64,000 nucleotides of DNA. It comes from an uncultured Spirochaeta sp. (GTDB lineage Bacteria; Spirochaetota; Spirochaetia; DSM-27196; Alkalispirochaetaceae). The position numbers were made by a program, and so were the translations under genes. The stretch is from assembly GCA_913030605.1 (NCBI GenBank), contig CAJWEZ010000004.1, positions 1 through 64,000 on the forward strand, read 5' to 3'. Below, piece after piece: positions 7,270 through 15,204 of the stretch (the first letter of the stretch is position 1; each line of letters opens with the position of its first letter). The notes below the pieces were generated by a model that had not been told where the DNA came from, made no database searches, and worked only from the letters and a program-made list of their open reading frames with translations.

Positions 7270-8415
7270 ATGCAGACGTTTTCACTAAGGGTCCCATCGT
7301 CGATTGTTTTCGGCCAGGATGTCCTCCCCCAACTTGGCCAGATCGCCAGGGATATCGGTACCCGCGCCCTCATCGTCTCGGAGTCCGTACTCCACGAGGG
7401 GCAGCATATCAGCCGGGTGGTAGAGATCCTGAAGCGCTCAGGCGTGGAGACGATGATCTACGACGAACTGATGCCCGGATCGCCGGCGTCCACGGTGGAC
7501 GACATCGCCTCGCTGGCCCGCGCCAGCAAGGCTCAGTCTGTCATCGGCCTGGGTGGCATGCGGGTCCTGTCGATCGCCCGCTGCGTGGCCAACGTGGCGG
7601 CGGACCGCAAGAGGATCGGTGATCTCATGGAGGGGCACGTGCCGGGGTCCTCCATCCCCTACATCGAGGTTCCCTCCTCCTACCGCAACCACCTGCTCAT
7701 GCGACCGGAAGCGGTCATCAACGACACCCTCGCCGGCCGTGCGCGGATGGTTCACATCGCCCCGGGAACGGTGCAGGCGGCGGTCATCGACACCGCGTTC
7801 ACCCAGACACTATCCAGCAAGTACGCCCTGGCGGCGATCATGGACACCCTCCTGGCGGCCGTGGAGGGGTACTACGCCCCCACCAGTACGATGTTCTCCG
7901 ATACGCTTCTGTTGCGCGCCACGCGTGAACTCCACGCCGCCGCCCTCGCCGGCGTCAAGAATCCGTCCGACGGACGATTTCGCATGCAGGCCGCCGAGGC
8001 GGGCCTGATTACCGCGATGGGTCTGTCCGTGACGGGGCAGGGGATCGGCGGCGGCCTGGCGTACGCGATCAACGGACGGTTCAGTCTGCCCAAGTCGTGG
8101 GTCGCAGGGATTCTCTTGCCCCACGTGGTGGAGTTTCTCACGCCGCGGAACGTGGAAAAGGCGGCGCGGGTTGCCGCGGCCCTCGACGAGCCGGTGGAAC
8201 GCATCATCGCTGCCGACGACGCGCCGCGCGCCGCCCGGGGAATTCGCAAGCTCCTGACACAGCTCGACCTGCCGCCGCGACTTCGCGATCTGGACGTGAC
8301 CGTCGACGATCTCAGCCTGGCGGCGGAGGACGCCACCGATTTTCCGCTCCTCAGCAACGTCCCCGGCGGAGTGTCGGGGGCGGACCTGCAGCAGCTGGTG
8401 GCGGCGGCGTTCTGA
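7270..8415 (+). CDS. iron-ADH-like protein lacking the metal ligands
   Basis: A 381-residue protein with the overall fold sequence of group III (iron-containing) alcohol dehydrogenases: FSLRVPSSIVFGQDVLPQLG at the start and ILLPHVVEF late. The functional motifs are eroded. The NAD-binding GGGSxxD reads GLGGMRVLS. The metal site DxxxH reads MDTLLAA (Asp kept, His to Ala). The HGMAH...PHG region reads GGLAY...PKS, so the two other metal His (263 and 277 in FucO numbering) and the catalytic-region His are Gly, Lys and Tyr. The frame is intact over the full family length, so it is more likely a repurposed pseudoenzyme than a decaying gene. It sits between flgM and a TrmH methyltransferase gene (10-nt gap). 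Confidence 0.8.
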   Translation: MQTFSLRVPSSIVFGQDVLPQLGQIARDIGTRALIVSESVLHEGQHISRVVEILKRSGVETMIYDELMPGSPASTVDDIASLARASKAQSVIGLGGMRVLSIARCVANVAADRKRIGDLMEGHVPGSSIPYIEVPSSYRNHLLMRPEAVINDTLAGRARMVHIAPGTVQAAVIDTAFTQTLSSKYALAAIMDTLLAAVEGYYAPTSTMFSDTLLLRATRELHAAALAGVKNPSDGRFRMQAAEAGLITAMGLSVTGQGIGGGLAYAINGRFSLPKSWVAGILLPHVVEFLTPRNVEKAARVAAALDEPVERIIAADDAPRAARGIRKLLTQLDLPPRLRDLDVTVDDLSLAAEDATDFPLLSNVPGGVSGADLQQLVAAAF

Positions 8416-8425
8416 TCGCGCCTCC

Positions 8426-9334
8426 ATGAAACCCCGTCTGTCGCTCTCCCGGGTGCGGTCGCTGTCGCCGACCGCACGATACCGTTACGTCCGCGACCTT
8501 CTCACGGGTGGAGCCACCGCGACGCCCGACGCGTACCTCCGCCGCATCGTGGACGACCTCGCCGCCGATACGCGACGACCGCCGCAGGTGTGTCTCGCCG
8601 CCGGCGACCTGGGCACCGCCTGGCGCCTGGCGGAGGAGGTGGGCTCCGGCGGGCTGCCCGTGGCGCGGCGCCGGGCGGCGCTGCTGGAAGCGCTGGCACG
8701 GGAAGCGGGGATCGACCCGGTCGACGGGGAGTGGCGCGGCGCCGGTGGTGAGGCGAGGTCAGCCACCGATGGGCGCCGGGAAACTCCGTCTCCGGTGTCT
8801 CCTCCGGCGGCATTGCCGGTAGTCGTGTGGCTTCCGCATATCCGGGCGCCGTTCAATGTCGGGAACATCGTTCGAACCGCGGCCACCTACGGTGTCGCCG
8901 GCGTGGTTCTGGGGGAGGCGGCTCCCGCAGTGGACCACCCGCGGCTCGCCAGAGCTGCGATGGGAGGCGCGCGTCTGGTACCGGTGGTTCGGGGTGGCGT
9001 GAGCGAGGCGTGTGACCTGCTCGCTGCGTCCGGCGCGATCACATCGCCCGCCATCAAACCGCCCGCCATCACCCCGCCCGCCGCACCATCCGACGCAGCG
9101 GCCATTCAGATTGTGCTGGAAACGGGTGGAACACCGGTGAATCGGTTTGCGTTCCCGCCGGCGGGGATACTGGTCGCGGGGCACGAGGAACTGGGGGTTC
9201 CCGAGGAGATTCTGGAGCCCGCCAGGCGGTCGGGGCGGGTTGTATCGATTCCCCACGACGGCCCGAAAACGTCGCTAAACGTCGGGGTCGCCGTGGGGAT
9301 CTGTCTGTCGTGGTGGTACGCGGCTACGGGTTGA
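8426..9334 (+). CDS. TrmH/SpoU family RNA 2'-O-methyltransferase
   Basis: Transfers a methyl group from SAM to a ribose 2'-OH of tRNA or rRNA. The three SpoU motifs are clear: APFNVGNIVRTAATYG (near residue 140), GHEELGVPEEIL (near 252) and IPHDGPKTSLNVGVAVGI at the C terminus, which forms the trefoil knot. The first 125 residues are an extra, poorly conserved helical domain. A Pro/Ala-rich insert, encoded by three 15-bp repeats, interrupts the catalytic domain between motifs 1 and 2. The target nucleotide cannot be assigned. The end overlaps the convergent osmC gene by 11 nt. Confidence 0.85.
   Translation: MKPRLSLSRVRSLSPTARYRYVRDLLTGGATATPDAYLRRIVDDLAADTRRPPQVCLAAGDLGTAWRLAEEVGSGGLPVARRRAALLEALAREAGIDPVDGEWRGAGGEARSATDGRRETPSPVSPPAALPVVVWLPHIRAPFNVGNIVRTAATYGVAGVVLGEAAPAVDHPRLARAAMGGARLVPVVRGGVSEACDLLAASGAITSPAIKPPAITPPAAPSDAAAIQIVLETGGTPVNRFAFPPAGILVAGHEELGVPEEILEPARRSGRVVSIPHDGPKTSLNVGVAVGICLSWWYAATG
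9046..9090 (+). repeat. 15-bp tandem repeat within the TrmH gene
   Basis: Three consecutive units beginning GCCCGCC (9046, 9061, 9076), in frame and encoding the low-complexity PAIK/PAIT/PAAP linker. Confidence 0.8.
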
Positions 9335-9737
9335 GCTCGATCCGCCAGTTGACCTCGCCGGCCTCCTGAAGGGTAGCCGAGACGCCGCAGTACTTGGTCT
9401 GCGACAGCTTGCACGCCTTTTCGATCTTGCTCTCGTCGAGTTCGGATCCCCAGAACTGGTAGACGACGTCGATTTTGCCGAACACCTTGGGGTGGGAATC
9501 GGTGGTCTCGCCGTCGATCTTGATCTCGAAGCGATCGAAGGGCATCTGCATCTTGTTCAGGATTGCCACCACGTCCATGCCGGTGCAGCCGGCGAGGGCG
9601 TTGAGCATCAGCGCCTTGGGCGTGGGACCCTGGTTCTTGCCGCCGACGCTGGGGTCGGCGTCCACGATCTGCTTGAACCCCTGGAGTTCGAGTTCGAATG
9701 ACATGTCCCCACGCCATCGGGCATCGGTATGAGCCAT
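9324..9737 (-). CDS. OsmC family peroxide-detoxifying protein
   Basis: A 137-residue OsmC/Ohr-fold protein. The two redox cysteines expected for the family are present, in LAGCTGMDVV (near residue 50) and TKYCGVSAT (near residue 117), consistent with a thiol-dependent hydroperoxide reductase, closer to the YhfA/OsmC-like branch than Ohr. It starts 5 nt downstream of the glutaredoxin gene with AGAGGT before the ATG, so the two form a redox operon. Confidence 0.88.
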   Translation of the reverse strand: MAHTDARWRGDMSFELELQGFKQIVDADPSVGGKNQGPTPKALMLNALAGCTGMDVVAILNKMQMPFDRFEIKIDGETTDSHPKVFGKIDVVYQFWGSELDESKIEKACKLSQTKYCGVSATLQEAGEVNWRIELNP

Positions 9738-9742
9738 GGATG

Positions 9743-9973
9743 TTACCTCTTGAGTGCTTTCTCGATTTTGGGAACGTCGAATCCCACGATGATCTTACCA
9801 TGCACATCGAGGACGGGCACGCCCATCTGCCCCGATTTCTTGACCATCTCCTCGGCGCGCCGCTGGTCCTTCTGGATGTTGTACTCCCTGAAGGTGATCC
9901 GGTGCTCCTTCAGGTATTTCTTGACCTTGTTGCAGAAGCTGCAACTGGGGGTCGTGTATACGGTAATCGCCAT
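9743..9973 (-). CDS. glutaredoxin-like (NrdH/Grx) thiol oxidoreductase
   Basis: A 76-residue thioredoxin-fold protein. The N-terminal strand MAITVYTTPSCSFC carries the active-site CxxC (CSFC), followed by a cis-Pro segment GVPVLDVHGKIIVGFD typical of glutaredoxin-like/NrdH proteins. It probably reduces disulfides or supplies electrons to a partner such as OsmC or a reductase. The ATG at 9973 is preceded by GGAGG with a 7-nt spacer; the track's extra codon is a GTG just before it. The upstream region is an unusually AT-rich palindrome. Confidence 0.88.
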   Translation of the reverse strand: MAITVYTTPSCSFCNKVKKYLKEHRITFREYNIQKDQRRAEEMVKKSGQMGVPVLDVHGKIIVGFDVPKIEKALKR

Positions 9974-9993
9974 CACCGCCCTCCATTGTGGTA

Positions 9994-10024
9994 GTTGTTA
10001 TATATAAAAAATAATATAAACAAC
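9994..10024. promoter_or_regulatory. AT-rich palindromic operator/promoter region
   Basis: GTTGTTATAT (9994-10003) mirrors ATATAAACAAC (10014-10024) with a single-base difference. The segment is almost pure A/T in a high-GC genome, contains several -10-like hexamers for the minus strand, and precedes the glutaredoxin-osmC pair. A peroxide or metal regulator site (PerR/Fur type) is plausible but the spacing is not the classical one. Confidence 0.5.
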
Positions 10025-10102
10025 CGGAGGGGTCAACGGGTTTCGTGTGACGGTGAGTGGGTCGGCGTCGATCGGCGTGGGGCGTCGCCCTCCCCGGAAG
10101 CG

Positions 10103-11611
10103 CTACCGCTCCCGCTCCAGACGTGCAAATTCGCGGTCGTACTGGTCGCCGAGGCGCGAGTGGATCTGTTGCAGCTGTTCCCGGCTGTTGATGCCGATCA
10201 TGCGAAGGACACGACTGTCGATCTGGTCGTACTCGTGTTCGGTGAGGTGCGACAGTTCGTTGGCGACGTAGATCACCGCCACCACGTCGCGGGACTGCGC
10301 CGGCGCCTTCAGGGGCGTATGGTGGTACCGGATCGCCGCCACGAGAATATCCGGAAAGTTCCAGCGCTCGGCCAGACGGGCCCCCACCTCGGCGTGGTCG
10401 ATCCCGTTGCTCATCTCTTCGAACACGGTCGAAGGGATTCCCTTGCTCCGCGAGAATTCCTGGATGTGCTGCACGACGTCCGGATGCAGGTTGGAAAAGA
10501 CGATCTTGCCCATGTCGTGGAGGATTGCGCCCACGTAGACGTCGTCCAGAATGTCCTTCCGCTTGTAGACGTTGCGGGCGATGCCGTAGGCGAAAAACGC
10601 GGTTCGCTGACTGTGCTCCCACAGGTGGCGGGACACCTCGTTTTCCGACCCGTCGCCGAGGATGCGCTGCGTGCCGTAGCTGTAGAGCATCTGGCGCAGG
10701 CCCCGAAGCCCAACGACCTTCACCGCCTCAACCACGTTGTCCATGCGGCGCGAGAGCATGTACCGGGCGCTGTTCACCGTGCGCAGCAGGTCCGCCGTCA
10801 GGGAGGGATCCTGCCCCAGGACGCGGGCGATCTCGTTCATCTCGGCGTCCGGGTCATCGAGAATGGTGCGAAGCTGCAGGATGCTTTCGGGAAACTGGGG
10901 CAGCGACTCGATGTGTTCCGCCAGCTCCCGGGACACGTCGGTCAGGTGTTCCACCTTGGCCTGGTCCATGGGGATGATGAGGCGTGCCACCGTCTCGTCG
11001 CCCTCCACGTCGATGTCGAACGCCTCCTCGTCCAGGCCGATCTTCTTGAGCATCAGCACCAGAATCACGATTCCCAGTCCGGCGCCCTCGCTGTCGTCCA
11101 GGACCGAGGTCATCGCTTCTTCCATTGTCCGGAACGCCCGGGACCGTGCGATGCGGTCGTAGATCCGGATCTGTTCCCTCCGGGTGATCAGGGTGTTGTT
11201 CCCGATCTTGATGTGCAGGTCACGGCCCTGTATGTGAAACACAACTTTCACATACAGCCCCGCCTCCTCCTGTTTTTCGAGCCAGTAGGCGATGTTGTCG
11301 AGCGTCTCGTTCTTGAACGTCGTCATGCCGGTGGCGTAGTCGTTATCGTCGTTGAGGTCGAGGCCCTTCTCTTCGAAGTACACCCGCTTGGTGTTCGCCT
11401 TCTTCCCGTTTACCGACAGTTCCCGGAGGCAGTACGCCAGGGAGTCCTTCAGAACGTCCCGGTCGAGTTCCGACAGGAATACGCCCAGTGCCTCCTCGAT
11501 CTGCGCCTCGGTCTGGGGGGGGAGTTTGTAACTCTTGATGACGAACGGTTTCTGGCTGCGCGCGGCGTCCCGCGCACGCTCGAGTACTTTTTGCGCCTGA
11601 TCCTGGCTCAT
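10103..11611 (-). CDS. HDOD-domain signalling protein with ATPase-like N-terminal part
   Basis: A 502-residue cytoplasmic protein. Residues about 230-430 form an HDOD domain: FPESILQLRTILDDPDAEMNEIARVLGQDPSL opens it, and unlike many HDOD proteins it keeps metal-type HD residues (ILHDMGKIV, IDHAEVG, RYHHTP). Residues about 100-220 contain EGAGLGIVILVLMLKKIGL, similar to the G-box of GHKL/histidine-kinase-like ATPases. Such proteins are found in signal transduction and motility control; ligand and partners are unknown. A TATACT hexamer lies 7 nt before ATG 11611, with TTGCGC 18 nt further upstream. Confidence 0.8.
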   Translation of the reverse strand: MSQDQAQKVLERARDAARSQKPFVIKSYKLPPQTEAQIEEALGVFLSELDRDVLKDSLAYCLRELSVNGKKANTKRVYFEEKGLDLNDDNDYATGMTTFKNETLDNIAYWLEKQEEAGLYVKVVFHIQGRDLHIKIGNNTLITRREQIRIYDRIARSRAFRTMEEAMTSVLDDSEGAGLGIVILVLMLKKIGLDEEAFDIDVEGDETVARLIIPMDQAKVEHLTDVSRELAEHIESLPQFPESILQLRTILDDPDAEMNEIARVLGQDPSLTADLLRTVNSARYMLSRRMDNVVEAVKVVGLRGLRQMLYSYGTQRILGDGSENEVSRHLWEHSQRTAFFAYGIARNVYKRKDILDDVYVGAILHDMGKIVFSNLHPDVVQHIQEFSRSKGIPSTVFEEMSNGIDHAEVGARLAERWNFPDILVAAIRYHHTPLKAPAQSRDVVAVIYVANELSHLTEHEYDQIDSRVLRMIGINSREQLQQIHSRLGDQYDREFARLERER

Positions 11612-11618
11612 GCTACCC

Positions 11619-11648
11619 AGTATAGACGCGCCATTGTGCCGGGCGCAA
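11619..11648 (-). promoter_or_regulatory. promoter of the HDOD gene
   Basis: Minus strand TTGCGC (11648-11643), 18 nt, TATACT (11624-11619), then 7 nt to the ATG: predicted leaderless. Confidence 0.6.
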
Positions 11649-11660
11649 CAAACGTCGTGG

Positions 11661-14057
11661 TCAGGAGAAGTCTTTGACCTGCGCCGCCATCTGCCGCAGT
11701 CGCCGTTCGACGATTCCGTTCACGGTGTTCCGCGGGAAGTGGCCGTCGTTCTGCCGCTCCCCGGCGGGCTTGCCGGTCAGGATCTCGATCCCGTCGTCCA
11801 CGGTATCGATCGCGTAGATGTGAAACTGCTCCTCTTCCACCGCGGTCTGGACCTCCCGCGAGAGGATCAGATTCTGGATGTTTGTCCGGGGAATGATCAC
11901 GCCCTGCGTTCCGGTGAGCCCCATGAGCCGGCAGGTGGCGTAAAACCCCTCGATCTTCTCGCTGATCCCACCGACCGGCTGGATCTGGCCGAACTGGTTG
12001 ACGCTGCCGGTGACGGCAACATCCTGTCGCAGCGGCAGGTTGCCGATCGCCGACAGGAGGACGTATACCTCCGTCGACGACGCCGAATCCCCGTCCACCT
12101 CCACGTAGCTCTGCTCGAATCCGATGCTCGCGTTCACCGCCAGCGGAAAGTCGGTGGCGTAGGTTGCCTGCAGGAATCCCTGGATGATGTAGACACCCTT
12201 GTCGTGAAGCTCGCCGGAGAGCCCGCTCTCGCGTTCGATGTTGGTGATGCCGTCGGTTCCCGGCGCTACGCGGGCGGTGATGAGCATCGGGCGGCCGAAG
12301 GCGTAGTACCCGCGGTCCAGCACCGACAGGCCGTTGATCGCCCCGATGCGGGAGCCGTCCACCTGCAGGATCATCTCGCCGGAGGATATCTGTTCGTCGT
12401 ACTTTTCCTCCGGCAGGTTGTGGAGGAACCGGCGGACGTCCCGCGCCTGCTCCACCGCTTCCCGATCCAGGGTGGTGCGGCCGGCGGTGGTAGCCCAGTG
12501 ACTCGCCTCCCGCAGCAGGTCGGCGATGAGCGAGAACCGCGTGCTGAGCTTGTCGCGGAACTCGCTCAGGCGCACGCCGTACTCGAGGACCGCCGCCATA
12601 CCGTCCTGATCGGCAGGGACCAGGCCTTCCTCCTCGGTGATCATGTGCATAAAGTCCATGTAGGCACGCCGCGTTTCCGGCGTGTTCTCCATCACCGAGT
12701 CGAACTCGCTCAGCACCTTGAACAGCTTGCCGAACTCCTCGTCCTGGTAGAAAAGGATATCGTAGATGTGTTCGCTGCCCATGAGGATCACCTTGACGTG
12801 CAGCTCCACCGGGTCCGGCTTGAGGCTCTGCATCGGTGGACCGTAGGGCGTCGGAGGTGTGCGGATCTCGGTTACCTCGTCCTGGATCGCCCGTTTCAGA
12901 CCGTGCCACACTTCTTCCTGGTTGAGAACGTCCTCCGCCCTCAGGACCAGATAGCCGCCGGAGGCGGCCATGAGACTGCCGCTGCGCAACGAGAGGAATC
13001 CGTGGTGGCCGTCGTGGTCCGGGTTCATTTCCTGGGTGCCGAACAGCTTGTGATAGTCCGGGCGGCTTTCGAAGATCACCGGGGTCTGCTGCGTGTCGGC
13101 GTGGTCGACGAGCACGTTCACACCGTAGCGCAGGAGTTCCAGCTGCCGGTCCTGCTCCTTCTCCGGATCGTCGGGCAGAAAGAGGGCAAGATTCTCGGTG
13201 ATGTCCTCCTCCAGCCGATCGAGGAACGCCATGATCTCGTCTCCGACGAAGTCGCCACGGACTGCGGCGATCGCCTCGTGAATCGCCGGGGCAGCGGCCT
13301 CGCGCTGCAGTTCCCGGAGGCGCGCGTCGGCGGCGACGCGTTCACCGCGGAGTGAGACAAACATGCGGTTCATCTCATCCATGAGCTGGTAGTAGCGCCG
13401 CCGGAGCCGGTTCCAGTCGCGTTCCGAGTAGCGACCCTCCTGGACCAGCGTGCCAAACTCGTCCATCGCCACGGGCTGGTCGTCCACCAGGACGCTGAGG
13501 TCGCTGCGCTGGTCGCCCGCCTCGCCCACCTGGACGATCGTGAAGCCTTCCTGGTTCAGACGCGATTCGAACTCGTTGAGGGCGTCCGCCTCGCGACGTT
13601 CGGTGTCCATCATGATCGCGTCGCGCTGTTCGCGGAACGTGCCCTGATCCATCGTCGTGGGAAGCTGTTCCTGAAGCGTGTTCACGGTGTCGGCGATGCG
13701 GCGACGGAATCGGCGACCGTCGCCGGGTGAGAAGTAGAGAATCCGCGGCCGATCCGGCTGGGAGAAGTTGTTCACCGCCACCATGTCCCGCAGACGGGTG
13801 GGGTCAAACGGCTGTTCCTTGAGAAAGCGCATGACGGTGCTTCGTTTGCCGGTCCCCGAAAGCCCCGCCACAAACACGTTGTACCCCTTGGCCCGGATCG
13901 CCACCGCCAGCTTCAGGGCTTCGATCGCCCGGGGCTGGCCGATCACGCGGCCGGGGGTTCTGGGGGCCGGTCTGACATCAACCGGCCCGATTTCGTCGGG
14001 GGAAATGGAAAAACGCGCTACCTCGGGTTCGAGCCGGAAGCGCATGGTTGCGTGCAT
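11661..14057 (-). CDS. Lon-like ATP-dependent protease (COG1067)
   Basis: A 798-residue AAA+ protease of the Lon-related (COG1067, YcbZ-like) family. Walker A is GLSGTGKRST near residue 60, and the ATPase sensor region GGYLVLRAEDVL is near residue 360. The C-terminal Lon protease domain has the Ser in DGDSASSTEVY and the Lys in GGISEKIEG, the Ser-Lys dyad. Unlike housekeeping Lon it lacks the N-terminal substrate-binding domain. The start is ATG 14057, 7 nt after TATACT; the 56 extra residues in the track come from the intergenic region. It is divergent from the SorC regulator gene. Confidence 0.92.
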   Translation of the reverse strand: MHATMRFRLEPEVARFSISPDEIGPVDVRPAPRTPGRVIGQPRAIEALKLAVAIRAKGYNVFVAGLSGTGKRSTVMRFLKEQPFDPTRLRDMVAVNNFSQPDRPRILYFSPGDGRRFRRRIADTVNTLQEQLPTTMDQGTFREQRDAIMMDTERREADALNEFESRLNQEGFTIVQVGEAGDQRSDLSVLVDDQPVAMDEFGTLVQEGRYSERDWNRLRRRYYQLMDEMNRMFVSLRGERVAADARLRELQREAAAPAIHEAIAAVRGDFVGDEIMAFLDRLEEDITENLALFLPDDPEKEQDRQLELLRYGVNVLVDHADTQQTPVIFESRPDYHKLFGTQEMNPDHDGHHGFLSLRSGSLMAASGGYLVLRAEDVLNQEEVWHGLKRAIQDEVTEIRTPPTPYGPPMQSLKPDPVELHVKVILMGSEHIYDILFYQDEEFGKLFKVLSEFDSVMENTPETRRAYMDFMHMITEEEGLVPADQDGMAAVLEYGVRLSEFRDKLSTRFSLIADLLREASHWATTAGRTTLDREAVEQARDVRRFLHNLPEEKYDEQISSGEMILQVDGSRIGAINGLSVLDRGYYAFGRPMLITARVAPGTDGITNIERESGLSGELHDKGVYIIQGFLQATYATDFPLAVNASIGFEQSYVEVDGDSASSTEVYVLLSAIGNLPLRQDVAVTGSVNQFGQIQPVGGISEKIEGFYATCRLMGLTGTQGVIIPRTNIQNLILSREVQTAVEEEQFHIYAIDTVDDGIEILTGKPAGERQNDGHFPRNTVNGIVERRLRQMAAQVKDFS

Positions 14058-14064
14058 AGCGCGG

Positions 14065-14094
14065 AGTATAGCCCCGCGGGCGAACTGTCGACAA
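14065..14094 (-). promoter_or_regulatory. promoter of the Lon-like gene
   Basis: Minus strand TTGTCG (14094-14089), 18 nt, TATACT (14070-14065), 7 nt to ATG 14057. Confidence 0.65.
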
Positions 14095-14138
14095 CCGGCG
14101 CCCGCCGGTGCCGCGGCCGGCGCCCACCGGTGCCACGA
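14095..14138. repeat. 22-bp tandem repeat, two copies
   Basis: CCGGCGCCCGCCGGTGCC... and CCGGCGCCCACCGGTGCC... follow directly on each other (14095-14116, 14117-14138) between the two divergent promoters. Confidence 0.75.
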
Positions 14139-14175
14139 TCGGCGAACGAGAGGATGGCGCACGCGTGCGTGAGCA

Positions 14176-14204
14176 TTGCGTTTGTTCATCTGAGGAATTA
14201 CACT
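14176..14204 (+). promoter_or_regulatory. promoter of the SorC-type regulator
   Basis: TTGCGT (14176-14181), 17 nt, TACACT (14199-14204). The ATG at 14218 is 13 nt downstream, so the 5' leader is very short. Confidence 0.55.
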
Positions 14205-14217
14205 CTGCACATAAGCT

Positions 14218-15204
14218 ATGAACACCGAGGACCGAATCTACCAGGAGGCTCTGCAGGTAGCTACGATGTACTACTATCAGGGGCTCACCACCGAGGCGAT
14301 CGCCAAGGAGATGAACTTCTCGCGACCCAAAGTCAGCCGTCTGCTGAGCCACGCCCGCACCAGCGGTATGGTCGAGATTCGTATCATCAATGTGCAGAAG
14401 GCGTTGTCGCCGCTGGAAACGCAGATCCAGGAACGTTTCGGCCTCGACGCCGTGCACATCGTTCCCGCGCCGGAACTTATGGGAGAGGTGGTGTGGCTCG
14501 AGCGCGTCGCGCGGTACACCGCCAACTACCTCAACACGATCCTGCAGAGCGGGCAGATCCTGGCAATCGCCTGGGGTACCACGATCAGCGAAATCGCCAG
14601 CGATCTCATCCCCAAGCGGGTGCCCGGGCTGCGAATCGTTCAGCTCAACGGTTCCGGCAACACCTACACCCCGGACAACCGCTACGCGGCAAACATCCTC
14701 CAGCACTTCGCCCAGAACTACGAGGCGAGTGTCATGCTGTTTCCGGTGCCGACCTTCTTCGACTATCGCGAAACCAAGGAAGCGATGTGGCGCGAACGCA
14801 GCGTCCGGCGGATCATCGACCTGCAGCAGAATGCGAACATCCTGCTGTACAGCATCGGTGCCGTCGACGCCGGCGTACCCAGCCACGTGTACTCAAAAGG
14901 ATATCTCGACCCCGAAGACATGGAGGAACTGCACCGTGAGGACGTCATCGGCGACCTGGCCACGGTGTTCTTCCGTGAGGACGGTACCTGGGATGACATA
15001 CCGCTCAATCAGCGGGCCAGCGGTCCGCCGCTGACTCTGTATCGGCAGGTTGACCGTGCGATCTGCGTTGTCAGCGGCCGCAACAAGGTGCCGGGACTCC
15101 TGGCGGCGCTGCAGGCGCGGATGATGACCGAACTGATCGTCGACGAGCCCACCGCGCGCCTCCTGTGCGCCCAGGGTGGCTGCTACGAGGACGGCGCCGA
15201 ATGA
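14218..15204 (+). CDS. SorC/DeoR-type sugar-binding transcriptional regulator
   Basis: A 328-residue regulator. Residues about 10-50 form a helix-turn-helix (YYYQGLTTEAIAKEMNFSRP then KVSRLLSHAR). The remainder is the SorC effector domain, with GTTISEIASDL, VQLNGSGNT, SIGAVDAGVPSH and FREDGTWDDIPLNQR matching the phosphosugar-binding pocket of this family. Such proteins respond to phosphorylated sugars from catabolic pathways. No sugar operon is adjacent: the downstream overlapping genes are NIF3, lspA and a small membrane protein, so its target is not evident. Confidence 0.9.
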   Translation: MNTEDRIYQEALQVATMYYYQGLTTEAIAKEMNFSRPKVSRLLSHARTSGMVEIRIINVQKALSPLETQIQERFGLDAVHIVPAPELMGEVVWLERVARYTANYLNTILQSGQILAIAWGTTISEIASDLIPKRVPGLRIVQLNGSGNTYTPDNRYAANILQHFAQNYEASVMLFPVPTFFDYRETKEAMWRERSVRRIIDLQQNANILLYSIGAVDAGVPSHVYSKGYLDPEDMEELHREDVIGDLATVFFREDGTWDDIPLNQRASGPPLTLYRQVDRAICVVSGRNKVPGLLAALQARMMTELIVDEPTARLLCAQGGCYEDGAE

